Below, one piece after another: positions 1 through 8,235 of a stretch of DNA of 34,349 nucleotides (position 1 is its first letter; each line of letters opens with the position of its first letter). The stretch is from Deltaproteobacteria bacterium (GTDB taxonomy: Bacteria > Desulfobacterota > Desulfobulbia > Desulfobulbales > SURF-16). The notes under the pieces were generated by a model. The model had not been told where the DNA came from. It searched no databases and worked only from the letters and a program-made list of their open reading frames with translations. The position numbers and the translations under genes were made by a program. The stretch is taken from contig JACQYM010000167.1 of assembly GCA_016208225.1 (NCBI GenBank), forward strand, positions 1 through 34,349, written 5' to 3'.

Positions 1-246
1 GGGAACCGTAACGAAAGAGTTCCAAGGGACTTGGAAATTTTAAAAATACCGGGTGTTTTGAGAATCTGGATTCCGGCTAAAAACACGCCGGAATGACGGA
101 CTTCTCAAGACAAGATAAACGGTATATCAACAATTGCTGAATCCCTAAAAAAAGCGGGGATTTCGTAACGGCTCCTGAACCGGCTTCAATTTTTTACTCT
201 TGCAACGGGATGCAGTTAGCGTGTAACAAACAATCTTGAGGGAGAG

Positions 247-1263
247 ATGAAGATGTGGGACAGCAATAAATCTCTCAATGATATCAATTCATATCTGCCT
301 GATCCACTGCTGCGGGTCCCGCAGGTTGTCACCGGCAATAAAACAGCCCTGTGGCCCGGACGGTTCCCGCCCGGCGGCAAGGGTGTAAAAACCATGAAAA
401 AAATCGTTCAGTGGGCCAGTCGGACTTTTCATCCTGATCAGAAATCCGGTCCGGGTGTGCCGTTCGCCACCCTCTTCAGCAGATTTCAAAAAATATTGTC
501 ATTGAACAACCTGACCCTGGAATTGATTGCCGAGGCCAACGACAAACAGGGCGGCCATTATGTCTTTGATCAGCAGTACATCCGCTCCATCTGCCATCAA
601 CTGGCGGACAATGTGCACCAGCTGATCTACAATCTCGAAGCCCTGGCGCCGCACAAATATGTGGCCCTGCATGGCGTTTTCAGCGGGATCTATGAGGTTA
701 TTGAAAAAGAGCTGGCCGGCCGCCTGGTGATAGAGGGCTCCGATATCGTCATGCCCTATGAACGGGTGAGCCGGGAGTATATCAACGTTGTGGGCGGCAA
801 AAACGCCCGCCTGGCTGAAATGAAGCAGATTCTCGGTCTCCGCGTCCCGGCAGGCTTTGCCATCACAACCCGGGCCTTCCAGTTGTTTATGGATGACAAC
901 GACCTGTGGCCGAAGGTGCTGAAGATTGCCGACGACTGGCGGCAGAACAAACTCACCGGGGAACAGGCGGCGGCGGAAATCAGACCGCTCATCAGCAATG
1001 CCGTTGTTCCGGCGGCCATCAGAAAGGCGGTGCAGTCGGAACTGGCGCATCTGCATGAACTGAGGGGGACGAAATATCTTTATCTGGCAGTGCGCAGCAG
1101 CGCCTGGGGCGAGGACAGCGAGCTTTCCTTTGCCGGCCAGTATCTGAGCCTGCTGAATGTGGCGGAGGACAACCTGTTTGAGTGCTACAAGGAAGTCATT
1201 GCCAGCGCCTTTTCCGCCACTGCCATGGAATACAGAAGAGCAAACGGTTTCGGCGATCAGTAG
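247..1263 (+). CDS. PEP synthase-like / PEP-pyruvate-binding (ATP-grasp) N-terminal part, ended by an in-frame TAG
   Basis: Contains VGGKNARLAEM...VPAGFAITTRAF and VRSSAWGEDSELSFAGQYLS, typical of the PPDK/PEP-synthase ATP-binding domain, after a ~170 aa helical N-terminal extension. Stops at TAG 1261-1263; same reading frame resumes at 1264. Confidence 0.85.
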   Translation: MKMWDSNKSLNDINSYLPDPLLRVPQVVTGNKTALWPGRFPPGGKGVKTMKKIVQWASRTFHPDQKSGPGVPFATLFSRFQKILSLNNLTLELIAEANDKQGGHYVFDQQYIRSICHQLADNVHQLIYNLEALAPHKYVALHGVFSGIYEVIEKELAGRLVIEGSDIVMPYERVSREYINVVGGKNARLAEMKQILGLRVPAGFAITTRAFQLFMDDNDLWPKVLKIADDWRQNKLTGEQAAAEIRPLISNAVVPAAIRKAVQSELAHLHELRGTKYLYLAVRSSAWGEDSELSFAGQYLSLLNVAEDNLFECYKEVIASAFSATAMEYRRANGFGDQ

Positions 1264-1269
1264 CTGGCC

Positions 1270-2967
1270 ATGTCCGTAGCCTGCCAGACCATGGTCAATG
1301 CCGCGGTGAGCGGGGTCATCTACACCATCGCCCCCTCCCCGGCCCGGCAGGACAACATGATGATCTCCGCCGCCTGGGGCTTGGGGGAACCGGTGGTATC
1401 CGGGGAAATCAGCGCCGACCAGTACACCGTGACCCGGCGGAAACCGCACAGGATTTCCGCCGTCAGCCTGGTGCGCAAGCCAAGGAAACTCTCCCTCCGG
1501 CCAGACGGGGGCACCGTCATGCGGGCGGTGCATGATTCTTTTAACAGCAATGCCTGCCTGACCAATGAGCAGGTCATCCGCCTGGCCACTGCGGCCATGG
1601 AGATCGAGCAGTTTTTCCGCTCCCACATGGATATCGAATTCGCCTTTGACCAGCAGGGCGAGCTGATCATCCTGCAGGCCCGGCCGCTGCATGTGACGCT
1701 GCAGACCACGGAACAGGTCTGTGACATTGCCGCCATTGTGAAAAAATATCCGGTGCTCATGCAGGACTGCGGGCTGATCGCCCAGAAAGGGATCGCCGCC
1801 GGCCCGGTTTTTGTGGTGCGCAGCAGCGCCGACCTGGACAATTTCCCCAGCGGCTCCGTGCTGGTCGCCAAATACGCTTCGCCCCTCTATGCCAAGGTGA
1901 TGAAAAAGGCGAGCGGGATCATCACCGATGTGGGCGCCGCCACCTGCCATATGGCAACCATTGCCAGGGAATACCGGGTGCCGACCATCGTCAATACCGG
2001 CAATGCCACCGAACTGCTCAAAACCGGCCAGGAGATTACCATCGATGCCGAGGAAAACGTCATCTATGCGGGCACCATCGATGCCCTCTGCTTCTACGGA
2101 CTGACCACGGAACGGCTGGAAGAGACTTACGAATACAGACTGCTCAGACGGGTGCTGAAAAAAATCGAACCTCTCTCCCTGGTGGACCCGACGGCCCCCG
2201 AATTCAAACCGGAAAACTGCAGGAGTTTTCATGACATCATCAGGTTCGTGCATGAAAAGGCGGTGGACGAACTCATCGATCTCCATTACAGCCAGCGTCA
2301 CGACCCCAAGGCAATAGCCGGCAAACTGCGATGGGATCTGCCCCTGGATATGGTGCTCATCGACATCGGCGGCGGACTTGCCGCCCCGGCTGGGGTCAAT
2401 ACCATCAACATCGGCCAGATCACCTCGCTTCCCATGCTGGCATTCGTGCAGGGTCTGGACAGCCCCGGGGCATGGGACAATGAACCGCTGTCCATTGACC
2501 TCGGCAGTTTCATGTCAAGCCTGACCAGGACCTTGCCCACCGAACTTGCCGGCCCCAGATATGTGGGCCAGAACCTGGCCGTCATCTCAAAGGAATATGC
2601 CAACATCAGTCTGCGGCTGGGCTATCATTTCAGCATGGTTGACGCCTATGTTTCCGAGAATTTCAATGACAGCTACATCTATTTCCGCTTTGTCGGCGGG
2701 GTGACCGATACAACCAGGCGGGCCAGAAGGGCGCAGCTGCTGCAGAAAATTCTGGCGGAAAACGATTTCATGGTTGAGGTGCATGATGACCTGGTGGTGG
2801 CGAGGATCAAGAAGCTGCCGGCGGCCGAGATTATTCGCAAAATCAGGCTGCTCGGCCTGCTGGTGGGCTTTTCCCGCCAGCTCGACGTCCTGCTGGTCAG
2901 CGATCAGCACATCAACCAGTTCGTCTCCGCCTTTGAGATGCTGGCCAAAAAGAATATCACTCAATGA
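1270..2967 (+). CDS. Continuation of the PEP synthase-like protein: rest of ATP-binding domain, PEP-utilising mobile (His) domain, novel ~270 aa C-terminal domain
   Basis: Same frame as 247..1263; LAMSVACQTMVNAAVSGVIYT continues the ATP-binding domain; ASGIITDVGAATCHMATIAREYRVPTIVNTG is the phosphohistidine swivelling domain; no TIM-barrel PEP_C domain. No obvious Shine-Dalgarno before ATG 1270. Confidence 0.8.
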   Translation: MSVACQTMVNAAVSGVIYTIAPSPARQDNMMISAAWGLGEPVVSGEISADQYTVTRRKPHRISAVSLVRKPRKLSLRPDGGTVMRAVHDSFNSNACLTNEQVIRLATAAMEIEQFFRSHMDIEFAFDQQGELIILQARPLHVTLQTTEQVCDIAAIVKKYPVLMQDCGLIAQKGIAAGPVFVVRSSADLDNFPSGSVLVAKYASPLYAKVMKKASGIITDVGAATCHMATIAREYRVPTIVNTGNATELLKTGQEITIDAEENVIYAGTIDALCFYGLTTERLEETYEYRLLRRVLKKIEPLSLVDPTAPEFKPENCRSFHDIIRFVHEKAVDELIDLHYSQRHDPKAIAGKLRWDLPLDMVLIDIGGGLAAPAGVNTINIGQITSLPMLAFVQGLDSPGAWDNEPLSIDLGSFMSSLTRTLPTELAGPRYVGQNLAVISKEYANISLRLGYHFSMVDAYVSENFNDSYIYFRFVGGVTDTTRRARRAQLLQKILAENDFMVEVHDDLVVARIKKLPAAEIIRKIRLLGLLVGFSRQLDVLLVSDQHINQFVSAFEMLAKKNITQ

Positions 2968-3000
2968 TTTAATGATTTAATGATAGAGGGAGATACTACC

Positions 3001-3417
3001 ATGACTATTCAGCAGACAACCATTCTACTTCTGGACGATGAACCCATTGTCAGCAAACGACTGAAACCGTCCCTGGAAAAAAACGGCTACGCGGTGGAAA
3101 CCTTCACCAGAAGCGTCGATGCCCTCTCCCGCATCAGGGAAAAGGAATTCGACATTGTCATCACCGACCTGAAAATGGAAGGCGTCAACGGCATGGAATT
3201 TCTGACCGAGGTGAAAAGGCGTTCGCCGGCAACCGAAGTCATCGTCATTACCGGCTTTGCCACCATGGAGACGGCCCGGCAGTCCTTCAGCAAAGGTGTT
3301 TTCGATTTTATGGCCAAACCCTTCAAGCTCGGGGAGATCCTGGCGGTCATCCGTAAAGCGGAAATGAAACGCAACAAAGATGGCAGGGTTGAAGCCGCAG
3401 CCCTTTCCGCCCCCTGA
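3001..3417 (+). CDS. Single-domain response regulator (CheY-like receiver)
   Basis: ILLLDDEPIVSKRL, VITDLKMEGVNGMEFL, VIVITGFATMETA, DFMAKPF receiver motifs; start set at ATG 3001. Confidence 0.9.
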   Translation: MTIQQTTILLLDDEPIVSKRLKPSLEKNGYAVETFTRSVDALSRIREKEFDIVITDLKMEGVNGMEFLTEVKRRSPATEVIVITGFATMETARQSFSKGVFDFMAKPFKLGEILAVIRKAEMKRNKDGRVEAAALSAP

Positions 3418-3458
3418 GGGGCTCTGAAAAAAATACCAATCCCCTGCCGTTCCCTTCC

Positions 3459-3487
3459 TTGACATTGCCAAAGAGCGAAATTATCTT
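3459..3487 (+). promoter_or_regulatory. Sigma70-like promoter upstream of the Hsp20 pair
   Basis: TTGACA (3459-3464), 17-bp spacer, TATCTT (3482-3487). Confidence 0.5.
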
Positions 3488-3564
3488 TTAGCCATAAAAG
3501 TTAACATACTGATATAAAAAGATAATTAAAAAGCATGTCCCATTGCGGCACTCATTTACTCAAA

Positions 3565-3658
3565 TAAGCCGTATAAAAAAATAACCGGAACATTGCCATA
3601 CCGTGACGACGGCATGATGTGCCGTACCGAAATTGAAATGTTATTTCGTCACGGCTCC
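3565..3658. repeat. ~95-bp TAAGCCGT...CGTCACGGCTCC palindromic element, copy 1
   Basis: Aligns along its length with 4147-4241 and 16353-16452; ends are inverted (AGCCGT / ACGGCT). Confidence 0.6.
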
Positions 3659-3705
3659 TATGAGATGTACTGGTTATTCGCAGCGGCGCACAAGGGAGAG
3701 AAATC

Positions 3706-4149
3706 ATGTTCAGAAGACTCAATGACATTGACAGAATTTTCGGCACCATGGATTTCTTCAAGAATCAGATGAACAGATTTTTTGAAGATTACGAAAGCGG
3801 CCGAGGAAATCTTACCCAGGGCGGGGTATGGCCGCCCACCAATTTTTATGACGACGGCGAGGCGATATTCGTTTACTGCGTCCTGCCCGGCATGAACGAA
3901 AACGAGGTGAATATCAAACTGCAGAACAACCTGCTCACCATTAAAGGGGAGCGCAAGGCAACCATGCCGGAAGGGTACGCCATTCTGCGGCAGGAACGCA
4001 ATGTGACCCCCTTTTCCCGAAGCTTCACCCTGCCCGTGGAAATCGACACGGAAAAGACCACTGCCACCTTAAAAAACGGCATCCTGACCGTGAAGCTGGT
4101 GAAAGCCCAGGCGGTAAAACCCAAAAAAATCATGGTGCAGGCCGCATAA
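3706..4149 (+). CDS. Hsp20/alpha-crystallin family small heat shock protein
   Basis: ACD motifs: PTNFYDDGEAIFVYCVLPGMNENEVNIKLQNNLLTIKGER and LKNGILTVKLVKA. Confidence 0.93.
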   Translation: MFRRLNDIDRIFGTMDFFKNQMNRFFEDYESGRGNLTQGGVWPPTNFYDDGEAIFVYCVLPGMNENEVNIKLQNNLLTIKGERKATMPEGYAILRQERNVTPFSRSFTLPVEIDTEKTTATLKNGILTVKLVKAQAVKPKKIMVQAA

Positions 4150-4241
4150 GCCCCTTGTAAAAAATTATCGCCGTCGGATGGCAGACGGCAGAAGAAGCCG
4201 TACGCAATGGGCAAAAATACCGCGTATTTCGTAACGGCTCC
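4147..4241. repeat. ~95-bp TAAGCC...CGTAACGGCTCC palindromic element, copy 2
   Basis: Aligns with copies 1 and 3; internal GCCGTC...GACGGC hairpin; starts at the stop codon of the first hsp20. Confidence 0.65.
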
Positions 4242-4257
4242 GAAAGGAAGGAGAACT

Positions 4258-4644
4258 ATGAGCATGGAACAGCAAACAGCAAAACAGGCCCAGGATTCCC
4301 CCGAAATTTTTAAACCGGGCAAGACAACCGCCCCGGATGTCGATATTTTCGTCAATGATGACGAAATCCTGCTGGTGGCCGATCTGCCGGGGGTTGCCAA
4401 GGATGATCTTGCCATCAACCTTGAAAACAACGTCCTGACCATCGAAGGCGTCTTTACCAGTGATTTTGCCGGGACATCCCAGCGGCGGGAGTTCGACTCC
4501 ACCGATTATCGCCGGGTTTTCACCCTGCCCAAGGGAATCGATGTTGAAAAAACCAGCGCGGAATTCAAGCAGGGCGTACTTACACTGCACCTGCCGAAAT
4601 CAGCGGCGGTCAAACCTTGCCAGATCGAGGTGAAAGGCGGCTGA
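4258..4644 (+). CDS. Second Hsp20/alpha-crystallin family protein
   Basis: APDVDIFVNDDEILLVADLPGVAKDDLAINLENNVLTIEG and FKQGVLTLHLPKS; AAGGAGGAG-like RBS just upstream of ATG 4258. Confidence 0.93.
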   Translation: MSMEQQTAKQAQDSPEIFKPGKTTAPDVDIFVNDDEILLVADLPGVAKDDLAINLENNVLTIEGVFTSDFAGTSQRREFDSTDYRRVFTLPKGIDVEKTSAEFKQGVLTLHLPKSAAVKPCQIEVKGG

Positions 4645-4684
4645 CGGCCATGGGGGGGGAAAGCCCCCCTGGCGCGGCCGACGG

Positions 4685-5794
4685 TTATTCCTGCCCGTCC
4701 GATTCTTCATCGATTTTCCGCAGACCATCCATCAGCAGTTTCATAAAGGGGGCAAGGGGGGGGGCACCCATCTCTTCCAGAGAAATGGAGGATGAAAACT
4801 TGAAACCGCCCTTCTGCTCCCTGATCATCTCGTAAAATGCGGCAACGCCGTCGAGCCCCCGGTAACGCGCCCGCACGACCTCTCCTTCGCTGAAGGTGAC
4901 CGAGGCGGGTCCCTCGCTCAGATCAAGTCCGACAATACCGGTTTTGCTGTTTTCATTCAGCATCTGGAATAGTTCCGCCGGCGGCAGTTCAGCCAGCTGT
5001 CCGGTGAAGGCCAAAGACATCTTTTCCGCGTGGCTGGCGTTCGTCTCCGCCAGGCGCTGGACGAGCAGACGGGTAAAGGCCATCTGCAGAAAAGGGTGCC
5101 TGATCAGGATCTGGCTTAAATCCTTGCCGGAAAGCGTCAGAATTTTCACCGGCTCAACGGCCTTGATGGAAGCGCAGACCGGCTGGCCGCTGAAGAGGCT
5201 CATCTCGCCGAAAATTTCGCCCGGGCCAAGCAGGGCGATGGTCAAATCATTTTGATTCAGCACCGCCACCCTGCCGGACACGATAAAGTACAAATAATGG
5301 CCAGGATGACCGCGATGCAGAATAAACTCCTCGGCCCGGAAATTTTTCATGATCAGACAGGAAAAAATGGCCTTCAGACTCTCTTCTTCCAGGACCTGAA
5401 AAAAAGAAAAGGTGTTCATCAGGCTGAAAAGCGACCCCATCCGGCGCGACTGATGCCGATTTTCCGCGGCGGCCAGCATGCGCATCTGCGGGGTGTAAAA
5501 TTTCGCCTCCTCGACATAGGTGAACTTGATCAGCCCGCTGCAGCCGCTGCAGTTGAATTCCTTTTTTTCCCGTCTTTCCCGTTTATCTTCCCGTTCACGC
5601 AGGTCATGACCGGCATCGGCCTCCATTTTCTCCACCACGATCGCGGTAACTTCCCTGGCCAGAAAAAGGCAGGTGGGCTTGGCGGCGGGAGGATGCAGGG
5701 CAACACCGGAAAGACGGAACTCTTCCCCTTCGGCATAGAGCGGACAATCCCTGGCCCCGATTATTTTAAAATGTGCTTCAAGAAGGCTTGCCAT
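4685..5794 (-). CDS. Cyclic-nucleotide-binding domain protein with C-terminal DUF4388 (PATAN) domain and Cys-containing N-terminus
   Basis: cNMP motif PGHYLYFIVSGRVAVL...LLGPGEIFGEMSLFSGQPVCASIKA; C-terminal GQLAELPPAELFQMLNENSKTGIVGLDL...EGEVVRARYRGLDGVAAFYEMI; N-terminal CSGCSG. Confidence 0.85.
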   Translation of the reverse strand: MASLLEAHFKIIGARDCPLYAEGEEFRLSGVALHPPAAKPTCLFLAREVTAIVVEKMEADAGHDLREREDKRERREKKEFNCSGCSGLIKFTYVEEAKFYTPQMRMLAAAENRHQSRRMGSLFSLMNTFSFFQVLEEESLKAIFSCLIMKNFRAEEFILHRGHPGHYLYFIVSGRVAVLNQNDLTIALLGPGEIFGEMSLFSGQPVCASIKAVEPVKILTLSGKDLSQILIRHPFLQMAFTRLLVQRLAETNASHAEKMSLAFTGQLAELPPAELFQMLNENSKTGIVGLDLSEGPASVTFSEGEVVRARYRGLDGVAAFYEMIREQKGGFKFSSSISLEEMGAPPLAPFMKLLMDGLRKIDEESDGQE

Positions 5795-5981
5795 CAGACC
5801 TCGATGCTCCTGCCGGGACAGAGCGCTGCATTACGGCAGTTTCCATAAAATTAAGATGTTGCCCGCTACCCGTTTACGACTGAAAGTCGTCCGGCGGTAC
5901 CCTATTTTCTCATCGGATGAAAATTTCACTTCGTAAACTATAAACTTTGGGGCACGATGACCATTCCAGCCACTTTTTTCG

Positions 5982-6725
5982 TCATCTGGTCAGGGCAAGC
6001 AGGGTAACCGCAAGATAGAAGATCAACCAGCCGAGAGTAAACCGTCTGGCCCGGCGGCCCCACGTCCGGTTCACCTGGAGAAAGGAGAGGGCCGCCACCA
6101 GCAGCAGGGGGACCGCTTTCATGGGTTCCATCGGCGCATTCAGCGCCAGGGGCACCGCCAGAATGGCCAGCACCAGCCAGCCGTGTTCGGCGATCTGCAC
6201 CTTGTAGCGGCGCAGATGGTCCCAGGCAAAAACCAGCCATAAAACCACCAGACCGATCACATGGTTGGCATAGACCCGTTTCATCCCCTCCTCGCTGATG
6301 GCAAACAGAACGGAATTCACCAGAGAGCCGACCAGGGGGATGGCCAGGCAGATGTTTTCCGCAATCAGGCCGGCCGACTCGCCGGTGGCGTCCGCCCGCA
6401 GCACGTAGCCGGTGAACAGCAGCAGCAGGGCCACCGGCATGGAGGCCATGAGCCACATCCATTTCCACAGGGACAGACGATCCGGCGCCTCGACCAGGAT
6501 GGCTACCAGATGGACAGCGGAGAGCAGGAAAAAGATCTGGCTTGAATAAAAATGCAGGGAACGCCAGAAAGCGCCGAAGGGAATGAGCAGATCAATGGAG
6601 GTGGCGGAATAGAATGGATGGGCCGCATCATACTGCAGGGCCACGACGATGCCTGACAGGATGGAAATGTACAGGGCGATGAGGCTATTCGCCCCCCATT
6701 TTGTCTCAAGCAGCAAACGCTTCAT
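5982..6725 (-). CDS. Cytochrome b/b6-type N-terminal domain protein
   Basis: H-X13-H (LHFYSSQIFFLLSAVHL) and H-X14-H (NHVIGLVVLWLVFAWDH) heme ligand pairs in predicted helices; follows the Rieske gene. Confidence 0.88.
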   Translation of the reverse strand: MKRLLLETKWGANSLIALYISILSGIVVALQYDAAHPFYSATSIDLLIPFGAFWRSLHFYSSQIFFLLSAVHLVAILVEAPDRLSLWKWMWLMASMPVALLLLFTGYVLRADATGESAGLIAENICLAIPLVGSLVNSVLFAISEEGMKRVYANHVIGLVVLWLVFAWDHLRRYKVQIAEHGWLVLAILAVPLALNAPMEPMKAVPLLLVAALSFLQVNRTWGRRARRFTLGWLIFYLAVTLLALTR

Positions 6726-6740
6726 GGTCAGTGTCCGGCA

Positions 6741-7151
6741 TCAGAGGGATACAATATAGCCCTTGCCGTTTCCTTCACTAATCCGTTCCACGGCAAAGAG
6801 CGGCAGATTCCTCTTCGCCGGTCCGGCCACCCGCTCGCCTCTGGTGGTGAACATGCTCTGATGGCAGGGACAGATAAGCAGATGGTCCTTTTCACTGAAG
6901 TTCAGCCGGCAGCCGAGATGGGTGCAGGTACGGGATACCGCCCAGGTGTCCGCGGCATCATGAAAAAGGACAAATTCCTGATCAAGATAGACATCGCCGA
7001 CTTTCAGCTGTTTCTCAACCTTGACCAGTCGCGGTTTCTTCGGCACCTGAAAGCGGACAAAACGGAAAAGCGGATAGCAGAGGGTTGCAGCGGCGGCAAG
7101 TTGAATCCAGGTCCACCCGTTCCGCAGAAATGACCTTCGCCGCTCCGTCAT
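6741..7151 (-). CDS. Rieske 2Fe-2S protein
   Basis: CTHLGC...CPCHQS cluster-binding motifs; N-terminal membrane anchor. Confidence 0.93.
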   Translation of the reverse strand: MTERRRSFLRNGWTWIQLAAAATLCYPLFRFVRFQVPKKPRLVKVEKQLKVGDVYLDQEFVLFHDAADTWAVSRTCTHLGCRLNFSEKDHLLICPCHQSMFTTRGERVAGPAKRNLPLFAVERISEGNGKGYIVSL

Positions 7152-7165
7152 GCCTCTCTACCCCA

Positions 7166-7690
7166 TTACTTTGCCAGAAAACATTGCCGCAGCTTCTCAC
7201 AGACATGGTCCGGCACCAGGCCGCTGACATCGCCGCCATGGCGCGCCGCCTCCTTGATGATGCTTGAACTGATATAGATCCAGCGAAATCCGGTCATCAG
7301 AAAAACGGTTTCCACCTCGCGCTCGATGCGGCGATTCATCAAGGCCAGCTGAAATTCATAGTCAAAATCAGAGACGGCCCGCAGACCACGAACAATGGCC
7401 TTGGCCCCTTTGGTATAGGCGTAATCCACCAGCAGCCCTTTCACCGCGGTCACCTCAATCCTTTTTTCATCGGCCGGAAAACAGTCCCGGATCATCTGCA
7501 GGCGCTCATCAAGGGAAAAGAGCGTTTTTTTCGCCACATTTTCCGCCACCGCCACCACCACCCGGTCAAACAGATGGAGGGCGCGCTGGATAATGTCCAG
7601 ATGGCCCATGGTGATCGGGTCGAATGATCCGGGATAGACGGCAATGGATTCCGCCACATCAGGGGCCACAAACGGCTGGTATTCACTCAC
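7166..7690 (-). CDS. coaD: Pantetheine-phosphate adenylyltransferase
   Basis: [62 protein letters not shown]. Confidence 0.95.
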   Translation of the reverse strand: MSEYQPFVAPDVAESIAVYPGSFDPITMGHLDIIQRALHLFDRVVVAVAENVAKKTLFSLDERLQMIRDCFPADEKRIEVTAVKGLLVDYAYTKGAKAIVRGLRAVSDFDYEFQLALMNRRIEREVETVFLMTGFRWIYISSSIIKEAARHGGDVSGLVPDHVCEKLRQCFLAK

Positions 7691-7712
7691 GGCATGTTCC
7701 TCTTCTGTTTAT

Positions 7713-7795
7713 GGAGTCAGGAGTCAGAATCCAGGAGTCAGAAAGCGGAGTAATCTTCCGGCTTCTCACTCCTGACTCCTGACTCCTGGCTCCTG
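7713..7795. repeat. Heptanucleotide (GGAGTCA)n inverted-repeat hairpin between coaD and rsmD
   Basis: ggagtcaggagtcagaatccaggagtcagaa (7713-7743) versus ttctcactcctgactcctgactcc (from 7763), ~19-nt loop. Confidence 0.8.
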
Positions 7796-8228
7796 GCTTC
7801 CGTATCAGCTTCCCCCTGCACATAAAACCAGAAGCCGGCCTCGCCGTACGAGCGCCGGTCCACCAGGGTAAAAAGCGAAACCGCCTCGGGCAGCCGGTCG
7901 GCAGCGCTAGCTTCAGCCACCAGCATGCCGCCGGGGCTGACGACTTCCACCCGGCCCAGTTCCCGGATGATCCTTTCCGCCTGTTGGCTTTTATAAGGCG
8001 GATCAATAAATACCAAAAGAGGGCTGATGCGGCCCCCCGGCTCAGCGCTTCCAGACCAAGGGCGCCGGTGCCGGCAAAGAGATCGAGCACCCTGGCTTCG
8101 ATTGCCCTGTCGGCCAGGATGCTGAAGAGCGCCTCCCTGGCCCGGTCGGAGGTGGGCCTGATATCAGAGGTGCCGCTGCCGGGTGAAAAAAGTCTGCGGC
8201 CCCTGGCCGTACCGGCAATAATCCGCAT
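7738..8228 (-). pseudogene. rsmD: 16S rRNA (guanine966-N2)-methyltransferase with internal deletion and frame change
   Basis: N-terminal [38 protein letters not shown]...[22 protein letters not shown] in one frame; C-terminal [20 protein letters not shown] in another, joined directly. About 45 expected residues are missing. Confidence 0.75.
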
Positions 8229-8235
8229 ACAAAAT

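Noticed and set aside
1182-1535. 117-aa plus-strand ORF spanning the amber site
   Set aside because: Out of frame with the conserved protein; Arg/Gly/His-rich translation without family features, so not evidence of a frameshift.
499-2301. 600-aa minus-strand ORF
   Set aside because: Antisense to the PEP-synthase-like gene; low-complexity H/G/D-rich translation typical of antisense frames in GC-rich DNA.
4650-4672. GGGGGG-GAAAG-CCCCCC hairpin after the second hsp20
   Set aside because: May be a terminator between convergent genes, but no T-run; not distinctive enough to report as a finding.
7683-8016. Extended C-terminus of the rsmD first-frame ORF
   Set aside because: Out of frame after the deletion junction; residues do not match the family and run into the heptamer repeat and coaD.
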